This document shows positions 53,725 to 62,373 of a DNA stretch of 64,000 nt, piece by piece (positions within the stretch are counted from its first letter, which is position 1; each line of letters opens with the position of its first letter). Under the pieces are notes generated by a model. That model was not told where the DNA came from, ran no database searches, and saw only the letters and a list, made by a program, of their open reading frames with translations. Source of the DNA: Actinocrinis sp035605935 (GTDB taxonomy: Bacteria > Actinomycetota > Actinomycetes > Streptomycetales > Catenulisporaceae). The DNA is taken from NCBI RefSeq assembly GCF_035605935.1, contig NZ_DATNGK010000241.1, positions 1 through 64,000 of the forward strand. Direction: 5' to 3'. A program made the position numbers and the translations under genes.

Positions 53725-53784
53725 GTGCGGGCCTTTCGTTGCCGGTGGCGTGGCTCTGCGGCGGGCGGTTGCGCGGCGGACAGA

Positions 53785-55458
53785 TTATCGGAGCTTCGCG
53801 TCTCGTTTGGCGCGGGCTATGCCCAGCGCCCACGCGGCGAGCGCGGCGGCGGCCATCACGAACTCGGGCCAGGCGCCGACCCGGTCGGCGAGAGTCAGTC
53901 CGGTGCGCGGGGTGACTTCGGCGGCGACCACGGCCGGGGTGAACTGGCCGGTCTGCTGCTGGATGTTGCCGTCCGGGGTGATGTATCCGGAGATGCCGCT
54001 GGTGGCGGCGATCATCACGGGGCGGCCGTGTTCGACGGCGCGCAGCTGGCTGATCGCGAGCTGCTGCTCGGGCTGACCGCTCCAGCCGTAAGTCGCGTTG
54101 TTCGTCTGTACGACCATCACGTCGGTCTGACTGTTGACCGAGGAGCGTACGTTGTCGTCGTAGGCGACTTCGAAGCAGATGACGTCGGCGATGTGCACGC
54201 CGCCCACGGTCAGGATGCCTGGCTTATTGCCGGCTACGTCATCCTTCGGAACGCGGGAGAGCTCCGAGATGTACCGCGTCAGCAGCGAGCGGTACGGGAT
54301 GTACTCGCCAAACGGCACCAGGTGCCGCTTCGTGTATGTCGCGCCCGGGCCGGTCACTGGATCCCAGACGATGCCCTCGTTGCGCGCCAGCCCCTTGCCT
54401 ACCGAGACGACCGTTCCGACCAGGATCTGGGTGTGGACGGACTCGGCGGCCTGGGAGAGCTCGGCGGAGGCGATCGGATCCTGGAAGGGGTCGACGTCAT
54501 CCGAATCCTCGGGCCAGAACACGGCGGCAGGCGGCGGCCGCTTGCCCGCGGCGACCTCGGCGGCGTACTGCTCGGTGACCCTGAGGTGGTTGTCGAGCAC
54601 CGCTGAGGCCTGCCCGTACGCATCGAGACCGGTGCGCGGCACGTTGCCCTGAATCGCGGCGAGCTGAATGGGCTTCCCGGCGGTCGTCTGAAGCGGAGTC
54701 AGAATGCCGGCAAGCGGGATGAGCACAGCCAGCGCGATCCAACCCGTGACCTGGGCCCAGACTCGGTTTGGTGAGAGCTCAGTCCCAGAGCGCAGGACGT
54801 GATGAGCCGTCAGCAGCAGGGCCGCCAGCGCGGTGCCGACAAGCGCGGTGGCGAAGGTAACCAGCGGCGCGCCGCCGAGTGCGGCGAGGGGGGTGAGGAC
54901 CGTGTGGCTCTGACTGAAGGCGAGGCGGCCCCAGGAAAAGCCGTTGAGCGGCCACCGGTCGCGCAGTGTTTCCTCGGCGACCCAGAGCAGCGCCTGCCAG
55001 AGCACCGCGCCGCGCAACCTGCCGACCGCCGCGGTGGCCGCGCCGAGCGGCACGAAGTAGAAGGCCTCCACGATGGCGAGCACGATCCAGGCGTCGGTGC
55101 CCACGGTCGTGACCCACTTGAAGGAAAGGAAGCAGAAGGCCAGGCCGAACCAGAGGCCGCACCAGGCCGCGGCGGTAGCTGGCCGACGCAAGCCGCGACG
55201 GGCACGCAGGTGCGCGGCGCTGTGCGAGCACAGTACGAAGCCCGCGACGCTGATGGGCGCCAGCCACCACCAGCCGACCGGCGGGAACGCGGCGACGAGG
55301 AGGAACCCGAAGCCGATCGCGGCCAGTTGCGGCAGCCAGTGCACACCAGGACGTGGGCGGCGAAGACGAGGCCGGCGCAGGCGCGGGATGGGCAGGCGAC
55401 GGCTTCGCGTCGGCGATTCTTCGCTCACGCTCGCTATTGAGGCCGGCACCGTGTCCAC
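53785..55458 (-). CDS. lnt: Apolipoprotein N-acyltransferase
   Basis: A 557-residue membrane enzyme with an Arg-rich N-terminus, about six hydrophobic helices and a nitrilase-like domain. The catalytic triad is visible as Glu317 (FWPEDSD), Lys377 (TKRHL) and Cys428 (VICFEV), with the typical VPFGEYIPYR segment. It adds the third acyl chain to lipoproteins, so the lipoproteins at 1717 and 6790 are possible clients. The GTG start opens the frame. It is the upstream gene of the lnt-ppm1 pair. Confidence 0.94.
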   Translation of the reverse strand: MDTVPASIASVSEESPTRSRRLPIPRLRRPRLRRPRPGVHWLPQLAAIGFGFLLVAAFPPVGWWWLAPISVAGFVLCSHSAAHLRARRGLRRPATAAAWCGLWFGLAFCFLSFKWVTTVGTDAWIVLAIVEAFYFVPLGAATAAVGRLRGAVLWQALLWVAEETLRDRWPLNGFSWGRLAFSQSHTVLTPLAALGGAPLVTFATALVGTALAALLLTAHHVLRSGTELSPNRVWAQVTGWIALAVLIPLAGILTPLQTTAGKPIQLAAIQGNVPRTGLDAYGQASAVLDNHLRVTEQYAAEVAAGKRPPPAAVFWPEDSDDVDPFQDPIASAELSQAAESVHTQILVGTVVSVGKGLARNEGIVWDPVTGPGATYTKRHLVPFGEYIPYRSLLTRYISELSRVPKDDVAGNKPGILTVGGVHIADVICFEVAYDDNVRSSVNSQTDVMVVQTNNATYGWSGQPEQQLAISQLRAVEHGRPVMIAATSGISGYITPDGNIQQQTGQFTPAVVAAEVTPRTGLTLADRVGAWPEFVMAAAALAAWALGIARAKRDAKLR

Positions 55459-55567
55459 TTTGCGGAACTATACCGCCGTCGTCTGAGACAACCGCTGATC
55501 AGTCCGTGCCGGCAGCGCGCTGACGATCGAGATCGTGCCCAGAGACGGTCGATCGCCAATCCTCGAC

Positions 55568-56062
55568 AGGCTGTCTCGCTCAACCGGACAACCGCTTCTT
55601 CCTCCCCGGTCAACCGCCGCCCGCCGTCCCGCTCTTCCCGGATAAAACCCCGCGATCACATCTCCGCTACGCGGCTGGACTACAGCGCTGCGTTTCGTTC
55701 ACAGCACCACTGGACTACAGACGCCCTTGTGCGCTGGTGGTCTCGCGATAGCTTCGCCGACGGCGGTTGAGGGTTACGCGGGACACGCGTGCACAGGTTT
55801 TTCGCCCCACCACGCGCAAACGAGGTCAGCAGAAAATCCGTGCACGCGTGTCCCGGTCTTGCCTCATCCGCCGTCGGCGAAGCTATCGCGAGACCCGCGG
55901 TGTACAAGGGCGTCTGTGGTCGGGAGCCGCCGTCAACGAGACTCGCCGCTCCAATGCGGCCGCGTAGCGGAGATGTCGTCGCGGGGTTTTATGGGGAAGA
56001 GCAAGCTGGCGGGCGGCGGTTAGCGGGTGGGAAAGCCGGTTGTCCAGCTGAGCGGGACAACC
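55568..56062. mobile_element. Complete gene-less inverted-repeat element (copy 2)
   Basis: The left arm (55568-about 55805) is, in reverse complement, similar along its length to the right arm (about 55833-56062) and to the copy 1 right arm (1361-1592). The arms share the 26-base core beginning CGCCGTCGGCGAAGC and the GCGTAGCGGAGATGT stretch exactly. About 28 bases separate them, containing CACGCGCAAACG, where copy 1 instead has about 1.3 kb with the HNH gene. The outer tips are palindromic: GGTTGTCC (56038-56045) / GGACAACC (56055-56062) on the right, and TGTC-type on the left near 55572-55589. It lies between lnt and an amidohydrolase. Confidence 0.85.
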
Positions 56063-56151
56063 TCCAGGAGACAGGGCGCTTGATTCGGGGAACTCTGCTG
56101 AATACGGCGGAGCCAACGGCACGATCAGCTAGCCAAGATCACGATGTGCGG

Positions 56152-57828
56152 CTATTGGGCGAGCAGGTCGTGGATCGGTCGGCCACGGACTGCGGTCCGG
56201 AGGCAGCGGGGCAGGTCAAGCCCGGGAGTCAGGTCTGGCAGGCCGGGCACTCCCGCTCGCTCGTCCGTTGACCAAGCGGCGACGCGTTGGTCGGGCGTCT
56301 GCACGACGAGGTCGCCCGCCTCCCACACGGCGTATGTCGCCGGAGCTCCCGGTGTCAGCACGCCGGTTTCGTCCTGTGGAACGCGCGCCATGGCCGGGTT
56401 CAGCGCGCGCCATCCGCCTCGGGTGTGCGCGGCGAAGGCGGCGCGGGCGGTCATCCGCGAGGCGGGCGTGCGGTGGAAGACGGCGGCGCGCACCGCCTCC
56501 CACGGACCGAGCGCAATGACCGGCGAGTCGGAACCGAACGCGAGCACGACGCCAGCCGCGCTCATCGCCGCGAATGGATTCATGCCGAGCGCGCGGCCGG
56601 GTCCGAGCCGCTGGACGTACATGCCGTCGGTCCCGCCCCAAGCCGCGTCGAATCCGGGCTGCGCCGAGATCACCACGCCGTGATGGGCGAACTTCTTGAT
56701 GTGCTCGCTGTCGGGCAGTTCGGCGTGTTCGGCGCGCACCCGCATGGCCCGCAGCCGCTTCTCGCCCACCAGTTCGTGCGTCAGATCAAGACCGGCGACC
56801 AGCAGGTCAAGCCCATAGTCGCCGATGACGTGGAAGCCGGGTTGTACCTGTGCCTCGACGCAGGAGACGAGGAACGCGCCGATCTGTTCGGCCGTCAGAT
56901 ACGCGGCTCCGGCGTAACCGGCGGTGGTCGCGCCGCCGAGTCCTGATTCGGCGGCGTCTGCGTAGGGCTCTCTTAGGCAGGCTGTGTGCGAGCCGATCGC
57001 GCCGTCGATGAAGAGGTCTCCGCCGGCCCCGACGCCGCCGAGTTCGACGGCCTTGACCGGATCGGTGAGCTCTCCCCAGTACCCGAATACGTAAGGGCTC
57101 GCGTTATCCGAATCGGCGGCGAGCGAGAGCAGACCGGTGAAGTCATCCTCGCCGGAGATCTGCGGGCCGCCGCACTCGTGGAGTGCGCCGATGCCGAGTT
57201 CGGCGGCGCGACGAAGGGCGGCGCGTTGGGCGTCAGCGCGCTGCGTCGCGGTGATAGAGGCGAGTGCGGCGGCGCGTACCGCGTGGTGGGCATCCCGCGA
57301 CAACGGGCCATCGTCGGCGTAGCCAGCGACCGAGCGTGCTTCTGGTGCCGCGTCGAGAAGCGCGCTGGAAATGACAGCGCTGTGCACGTCGACGCGCGAG
57401 AGGTAGGTACGGCGGCTGCCTGCCGCGCGGTCCAGCTCGGATCTGGTCAGCGGTTTTTGTCCGTCCGAAGAGGTGCGGTCCCAGTCGGTTTCGTCCCAGC
57501 CGGTGCCGAGCACGACGCCATCTTCGGGAAGAGCTGCCGCGTACGCGGCGATCCGGTGCAGCGCTTCGGTGCGAGATTCACAGCCGGAAAGGTCGAGGCC
57601 GGTGAGCGCCAGGCCGGTGGAGGTGGCGTGTACATGGGCGTCGACGAAGGCCGGGGTGACGAGCGCGCCGTGCAGGTCGATCGCCTCGTCCACCGACTCG
57701 GCCTGTGCGTCGGCCGCGCCTTCCGAGCCGACCCAGGCGACGGCGCCGTTCTCGACCACCATCGCGGTCGCGAACGGGTCGGCCGGGGTGTAGATGGCGC
57801 CGTTACGCAGCAGAGTCGTTGCCGTCAT
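56152..57828 (-). CDS. YtcJ-like amidohydrolase
   Basis: A 558-residue metal-dependent hydrolase of the amidohydrolase-3 subgroup. The DAHVH zinc motif (about 64-68), the HECGG segment, and the late AFGSDSPVIALGPWEAVR with the conserved Asp are all present. Members hydrolyse amides, N-acyl groups or lactones. The substrate is not known. The stop codon lies 90 bases from the outer tip of the repeat element, so the insertion is close to the gene but leaves it intact. Confidence 0.9.
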   Translation of the reverse strand: MTATTLLRNGAIYTPADPFATAMVVENGAVAWVGSEGAADAQAESVDEAIDLHGALVTPAFVDAHVHATSTGLALTGLDLSGCESRTEALHRIAAYAAALPEDGVVLGTGWDETDWDRTSSDGQKPLTRSELDRAAGSRRTYLSRVDVHSAVISSALLDAAPEARSVAGYADDGPLSRDAHHAVRAAALASITATQRADAQRAALRRAAELGIGALHECGGPQISGEDDFTGLLSLAADSDNASPYVFGYWGELTDPVKAVELGGVGAGGDLFIDGAIGSHTACLREPYADAAESGLGGATTAGYAGAAYLTAEQIGAFLVSCVEAQVQPGFHVIGDYGLDLLVAGLDLTHELVGEKRLRAMRVRAEHAELPDSEHIKKFAHHGVVISAQPGFDAAWGGTDGMYVQRLGPGRALGMNPFAAMSAAGVVLAFGSDSPVIALGPWEAVRAAVFHRTPASRMTARAAFAAHTRGGWRALNPAMARVPQDETGVLTPGAPATYAVWEAGDLVVQTPDQRVAAWSTDERAGVPGLPDLTPGLDLPRCLRTAVRGRPIHDLLAQ

Positions 57829-57837
57829 GCACTCAGC

Positions 57838-58893
57838 TTAGGAGGGCCGGACATGGGAGGCGACCAGGGCGATGACACCGCCGAGCAGGGTGGCGAGGAG
57901 CCGGGGCAGAGCCGTCTGGCCTGCGCCGAAGCCGAGTAGATCGAGCAATACGACCACGAAGCCGGTCAGGAACACCGAGTAGAGGAAATAGCTCGCCGGG
58001 AAGACCGTGTAGCCGAGGGCGATCGTGACGCCCGCGCCGATCAGTAGCGCGGCCGGTCCGAAGTGGGCGAGCGCCGCGAGCGGCAGGCCGAGCAGGATGC
58101 CGATCGCGGTGCCGCCGATCCGGTCGAGGGCCCGGCGCACGGTGAGTACGTGTTCTGTCTTGAGGACAAGCACGGCGGTCAGTGCGGCCCAGTACGGGTG
58201 CGCGAGGCCGAGTAGCAGCGCGGCGCTCTGGGCTATCGCGGCGGTGAGAGCGAGTCGCAGCGCGTGCTGGCCGTGGTGCGTGCTGATTCCGGCGTGTGTG
58301 CGCACGATAGCGACGAGGTGACCGTTGAATTCGCGCAGGCTTCGGCGGGGGCGTGTCGCCGACGCTGTGTCCGTTGGCTTTGGGAGGGCGAGGGCGACGA
58401 GTGCGGATTGGAACAGTCCGCCGGCGAGTACCAGCCCTGCGCGCACGGCGGCTTGGCGCGGTGTGTCCGGCGTGGATGTGGCGATGAGCAGTGCGCCGGG
58501 CCACTGGAGTGCGGCGATGGCCACTCGGTCGCTGAAGGCGCCGACGAGTCCGGCGGCGTAAGCGAAGGCTGCGATGAAGAGAACGAGCGGAATCGGGGCG
58601 TTGGCGGCGAGGGCGCCGACGAAGGTCCCCAGCGCCATGCCGGCCGAGGCGAGCGCGACGGCGGCGGGCTTCTTGCGTTCTTCGCCGACCATGGCGGCGA
58701 ACCCGGACGGTAGGGCACCGAGCGCTGCGTAAACGCCGTACTCGTAATGGCCGAGGCAGACGCCGAGGGTGAGAGGCAGGACGACGCCGACCGCGAGTCG
58801 GATGCCGCGTGCCGGGGCGAGCGCGGAGCGTGGAGCTTGCGCGATGCGTCCCGGGGATCGAAGTTCCCGGACGGTTTCGCTGTAGGTGGACAC
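57838..58893 (-). CDS. FUSC-family integral membrane protein
   Basis: A 351-residue protein with about ten hydrophobic segments in two halves, and HPYWAALTAVLVLKTEHVLTVRRALDRIGG, then TAIGILLG in the second half. That is the FUSC/aromatic-acid-exporter (AaeB-like) signature. Family members export aromatic or other acids. I took the GTG at 58893 after GGGGGAGACC; the frame extends 99 bases further. It is next to the amidohydrolase on the same strand (9-base gap) and diverges from a LysR gene, its probable regulator. Confidence 0.87.
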   Translation of the reverse strand: MSTYSETVRELRSPGRIAQAPRSALAPARGIRLAVGVVLPLTLGVCLGHYEYGVYAALGALPSGFAAMVGEERKKPAAVALASAGMALGTFVGALAANAPIPLVLFIAAFAYAAGLVGAFSDRVAIAALQWPGALLIATSTPDTPRQAAVRAGLVLAGGLFQSALVALALPKPTDTASATRPRRSLREFNGHLVAIVRTHAGISTHHGQHALRLALTAAIAQSAALLLGLAHPYWAALTAVLVLKTEHVLTVRRALDRIGGTAIGILLGLPLAALAHFGPAALLIGAGVTIALGYTVFPASYFLYSVFLTGFVVVLLDLLGFGAGQTALPRLLATLLGGVIALVASHVRPS

Positions 58894-58985
58894 GGTCTCC
58901 CCCGGTGGTGCTACGGATGGGCGACGCGTCTTCGAGCCGTCCCCGCCGCGTCCCGGGTGGGACGCGGTCGAGGCGATTCCATGGT

Positions 58986-59008
58986 GACGCATGCTGGGGT
59001 GATGCGTC
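58986..59008. promoter_or_regulatory. Inverted repeat between the FUSC and LysR genes
   Basis: GACGCAT (58986-58992) and ATGCGTC (59002-59008) flank 9 bases. The size and position suit a LysR regulator binding between divergent promoters. By position only. Confidence 0.5.
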
Positions 59009-59061
59009 CAATAACCAGGGATTGTCGTTTCGATGCGCCAGCCGCATGTAAGAATTAAGGT

Positions 59062-59967
59062 ATGCAGATCGAGGAGTTGCGCTGGTTCACTGTGCTGTGC
59101 GAGACAGGGAACGTTGGGCGCGCGGCGGCGGAACTTGGCTTGTCACAGCCGGGACTGTCACGGGCGCTGGGCCGGCTGGAGCAGGAACTCGGCGCGCAGC
59201 TGTTCGACCGTAAGGGCCGCGTCCTTGAGCTCAACCGGTACGGCGAGGCTTTCCTCGCCTACGCGCGCCGGGTCCTGCGGGAACTGGAGGCCGGACGGCG
59301 AGCGGTCGCGGAGCTGGCCAGTCCCGAGACCGGCACGGTCGCGATGGCGTTCCTGCATACCGTCGGCCCGTGGCTGGTGCCGCGCTTGCTGCTGTCGTTT
59401 CGCGCGCAGTACCCGGGCGTGCGCTTCCACCTCATCCAGGGCGGCTCGGCGACCAACCTGGCCGCGCTTGAGCGCGGCGAGGTGGACCTGGTGATTACCT
59501 CACCTCGACCTGATGGGGCGCGGCTGATCTGGCGGCCGTTGCGCCGTGAGCGGCTGTATCTCGCCGTCCCGGTGGACCACCGTTTCGCGCGGCGGCAACG
59601 CGTGCGGCTCGCGGAAGCGGCGGCGGAGACTTTTGTGGCCAACAAACCGGGCACGGGTCTGCGCGAGTCCACCGAGGAGTTGTGGCGCGAGGCTGGCATC
59701 GCGCCGACCGTCGCCTTCGAGGGCGACGATGTCGCGACGCTGCGCGGCATGGTCGCGGTCGGGCTCGGCGTGGCGGTCTTGCCGCGTGCGCGGACTTATG
59801 ACGGCGGGATCGACCAGGCGGGTGATCCGTGGCTGCGGTACGTCCCGCTGGCCGGCAGCGGCGGTTCGCGCGTGCTGGGCCTGGTTTGGCGGGAGGACCG
59901 GTGGGCCTCCCCGGCGGTGACGGCGTTCCGCGACTCGGTGTTCGCGCTCGCGCCGGAACTGCCGTGA
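59062..59967 (+). CDS. LysR-family transcriptional regulator
   Basis: A 301-residue regulator. The N-terminal winged helix spans residues 1-60 (MQIEELRWFTVLCETGNVGR, AAAELGLSQPGLSRALGRLE, then LGAQLFDRKGR). The substrate-binding domain of two alpha/beta lobes follows (VAMAFLHTVGPWLVPRLL, LERGEVDLVITSP, GLGVAVLP). The ATG has AAGG upstream. It probably activates the divergent FUSC-amidohydrolase pair in response to a small acid. Confidence 0.92.
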   Translation: MQIEELRWFTVLCETGNVGRAAAELGLSQPGLSRALGRLEQELGAQLFDRKGRVLELNRYGEAFLAYARRVLRELEAGRRAVAELASPETGTVAMAFLHTVGPWLVPRLLLSFRAQYPGVRFHLIQGGSATNLAALERGEVDLVITSPRPDGARLIWRPLRRERLYLAVPVDHRFARRQRVRLAEAAAETFVANKPGTGLRESTEELWREAGIAPTVAFEGDDVATLRGMVAVGLGVAVLPRARTYDGGIDQAGDPWLRYVPLAGSGGSRVLGLVWREDRWASPAVTAFRDSVFALAPELP

Positions 59968-60423
59968 TCAGCCCACCGGATCGGGCAAATCGGGCAGACG
60001 GCCGTCGTACGAGGTGGACAGCACGATCGTGGTGCGGGTCGAGACGTTCGCGGCCGAGCGGATCCTGGCCAGCAGACCCTCCAGCGCGCCGGGCGTGGCG
60101 ACGTGCACCCTGAGGATGTAGTTCTCCTCGCCGGCGACCGAGTGGCAGGACTCGATCTCGCTCAGACCCTTGAGCCGCTCGGGAACGTCGTCGGGCGCGG
60201 CCGGGTCGAACGGTTTGACGGAGATGAACGCGGTCAGCGGCAGACCGATCGCCTCAGCGTCCACCACCGCGCGGTAACCCTTGATGACGCCGCGCTGCTC
60301 GAGCCGGCGCACGCGTTGGTGCGCGGCTGACGTGGACAAGCCGGTGGCCTTGCCGAGGTCGGTGTAGCTCATCCGTCCGTCGGCCAGCAGCAGCCGGACG
60401 ATCTGCCGGTCGATCTCCTCCAT
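59968..60423 (-). CDS. Lrp/AsnC-family transcriptional regulator
   Basis: A 151-residue protein. The helix-turn-helix spans about 1-50 (IDRQIVRLLLADGRMSYTDL, GKATGLSTSAAHQRVRRLEQ) and an effector-binding RAM domain follows (LSEIESCHSVAGEENYILRV). The ATG at 60423 has GGGGG immediately upstream. It converges with the LysR gene without a gap and diverges from the HSP90-family gene. Confidence 0.92.
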   Translation of the reverse strand: MEEIDRQIVRLLLADGRMSYTDLGKATGLSTSAAHQRVRRLEQRGVIKGYRAVVDAEAIGLPLTAFISVKPFDPAAPDDVPERLKGLSEIESCHSVAGEENYILRVHVATPGALEGLLARIRSAANVSTRTTIVLSTSYDGRLPDLPDPVG

Positions 60424-60451
60424 CCCCCAACGGTAACGGGTTCGGCCAGCG

Positions 60452-60493
60452 GTATTCGAAACCAGGGCCGCAAGTATTCGAAACAAGGCCGCA
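60452..60493. promoter_or_regulatory. Tandem TTCGAA repeats before the Lrp gene
   Basis: GTATTCGAAAC followed by CAGGGCCGCA (60452-60472) is repeated at 60474-60493 as GTATTCGAAACAAGGCCGCA with one base deleted. Each copy contains the palindrome TTCGAA. The repeats lie between the Lrp gene and the HSP90-family gene, so Lrp may control itself and the chaperone gene from here. Confidence 0.6.
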
Positions 60494-60525
60494 CGATGTC
60501 ATGAGGCTCCCCTACGATCAGCCGC

Positions 60526-62367
60526 ATGCCGGAAAACCCGCTGACCGATCCGCCCTTGGCCGACGCGCACGCGTTCCAGGTCGATTTGCGGGGGCTGGTC
60601 GACCTGCTGTCGCACCACCTCTACTCCTCGCCGCGCATTTACGTGCGTGAGCTGCTGCAGAACGCGGTGGACGCGGTGACGGCGCGGCTGGGCACCGACC
60701 CGGCGGCGCCGACGGGCATCCGCCTGACCGCGGACGGAGCCTCGGTGCGCATCGAGGATCCGGGGATCGGGCTGACTGAGGCAGACGTGCACCGCTTCCT
60801 CGCCACCATCGGCCGCTCCTCCAAGCGCGATGACCTGGCAGGCGCGCGTCGGGAGTTCCTCGGCCAGTTCGGCATCGGGCTGCTGGCCTGTTTCACCGTC
60901 GCCGACACCATCCGGGTGACGACGCGGTCCGCGGTCGACCAGGATGCGCCGCCGGTGGAGTGGTTGGCGACCTCCGACGGCCGGTACACGATCCGCGCGC
61001 TCGACCCGGCGCAGCGTCCTGAGCCGGGCACGACCGTGGAGCTGACGCCGCGTCCGGGGGCCGAACGGTGGTTCGCACCGGACCGGGTCGCCACGCTCGC
61101 CAGGGACTACGGCGCGCTGCTGCCTTACCCGGTCGTAGTGGAAACACCGGACGGTGCGGTACGCACCACGGATAGTCCGCCAGTTTGGGACCGCGACTAC
61201 GTCTCGCCCGCCGCTCGGCGCCTGGCTCTCTTCGATTACGGCGAGCGCGCCCTCGGCTTCACGGCGCTCGACGTGATCGAGCTGAACGTGCCGCTGGCCG
61301 GTGTGCGCGGGGTGGCGTACGTGCTGCCTTCAGCGGCGAATCCAGCGGAGGCGGGCCGGCATCGCGTGCATCTGAAGGGCATGCTGCTCTCCGATGCGAC
61401 GACCGGCCTGTTGCCGGAGTGGGCGTTCTTCGTACGCTGCGTCATCGACACGGACACGCTGCGTCCGACCGCGTCGCGTGAGGGGCTGTACGAGGACGAG
61501 ACGCTCTCCGCGGTGCGCGAGGCGCTCGGGGTACGGATACGGGACTGGCTGACCGACCTGGCCGCGCAGGATCCGACCAGGCTCGCCACCTTTCTCAGTG
61601 TGCACGCCCTGGGTGTGAAGGCGATGGCCAGGCATGACCGGGAACTGCTGCGGATCATGCTGCCGTTCCTCGACTTCGAGACCACCGACGGCCGGGTGCC
61701 GCTCACCGAGTTCGCCCGCAACCACCCGAGCATCCATCTGGCCCGCAGCGTTGACGAATTCCGGCAGGTCGCCCCTATCGCGGCTGCGCAGGGCATCGGC
61801 GTGGTCAACGGCGGCTATACGTACGACGCGGACCTGGTCGAGCAGCTGCCGCAGGTCATTCCCGGCACGGTGGTCGGCGAACTGGGCGCGGACGTGGTCA
61901 CCGCGCACCTGGACCTGGTCGATCCGGCCGAGGAGCTGGCTCTGGCCGGGTTCCTGGCCGCGGCGCGGGCCACCCTCGATCCGCTGGACTGCGACGTGGT
62001 GCTGCGCGCCTTCGCCCCGGTGTCGGTGGCGGCGCTGCACCTGGACAACCGCGAGGCCAGGTATGAGCGGACCCGCGCGGAGACCGAGGCCGCGGCGGAC
62101 GAGCTGTGGGCCGAGATCCTGGGCGCGCTCAAATCCTCGGCGCCGCGCGCGCAGCTGGTGCTGAACCATCACAGCCCGGTGGTGCGGCGGCTGAGCGGCA
62201 TTACCGACCGGACACTGCTGAACACGGCGGTCGAGGCGCTGTATGGCCAGGCGCTGCTCATGACGCACCGGCCGCTGCGCCCGAGCGATACCGCGCTGCT
62301 GAACCGGGCTTTCGGCGACCTGCTGGCCTGGGCCTCGCTGGCGGCGCGCGCTGGGGACGAGGTCTGA
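60526..62367 (+). CDS. HSP90-family protein
   Basis: A 613-residue protein with a GHKL ATP-binding domain. Catalytic Glu42 and Asn46 are in RELLQNAVDAV, the ATP-lid motifs in D78-P-G-I-G-L and G113-Q-F-G-I-G-L. A middle domain follows (KGMLLSDATTGLLPEWAFFV, RCVIDTDTLRPTASREGLYED), then a less conserved C-terminal region. The sequence differs considerably from classical HtpG after the first 300 residues, as in actinobacterial HSP90-family proteins outside the HtpG group. It is followed within 6 bases by a gene for a large helical protein. Confidence 0.9.
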   Translation: MPENPLTDPPLADAHAFQVDLRGLVDLLSHHLYSSPRIYVRELLQNAVDAVTARLGTDPAAPTGIRLTADGASVRIEDPGIGLTEADVHRFLATIGRSSKRDDLAGARREFLGQFGIGLLACFTVADTIRVTTRSAVDQDAPPVEWLATSDGRYTIRALDPAQRPEPGTTVELTPRPGAERWFAPDRVATLARDYGALLPYPVVVETPDGAVRTTDSPPVWDRDYVSPAARRLALFDYGERALGFTALDVIELNVPLAGVRGVAYVLPSAANPAEAGRHRVHLKGMLLSDATTGLLPEWAFFVRCVIDTDTLRPTASREGLYEDETLSAVREALGVRIRDWLTDLAAQDPTRLATFLSVHALGVKAMARHDRELLRIMLPFLDFETTDGRVPLTEFARNHPSIHLARSVDEFRQVAPIAAAQGIGVVNGGYTYDADLVEQLPQVIPGTVVGELGADVVTAHLDLVDPAEELALAGFLAAARATLDPLDCDVVLRAFAPVSVAALHLDNREARYERTRAETEAAADELWAEILGALKSSAPRAQLVLNHHSPVVRRLSGITDRTLLNTAVEALYGQALLMTHRPLRPSDTALLNRAFGDLLAWASLAARAGDEV

Positions 62368-62373
62368 GTCGCG

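Noticed and set aside
55680..55907. Short frames through the arms of the repeat element (also 1240-1716)
   Set aside because: They run across arm boundaries in both orientations because the arms lack stops in several frames. No protein family is recognisable.
60526..62367. Calling the HSP90-family gene htpG
   Set aside because: The ATP-binding motifs are shared, but sequence beyond residue 300 differs too much from classical HtpG for the symbol to be safe.
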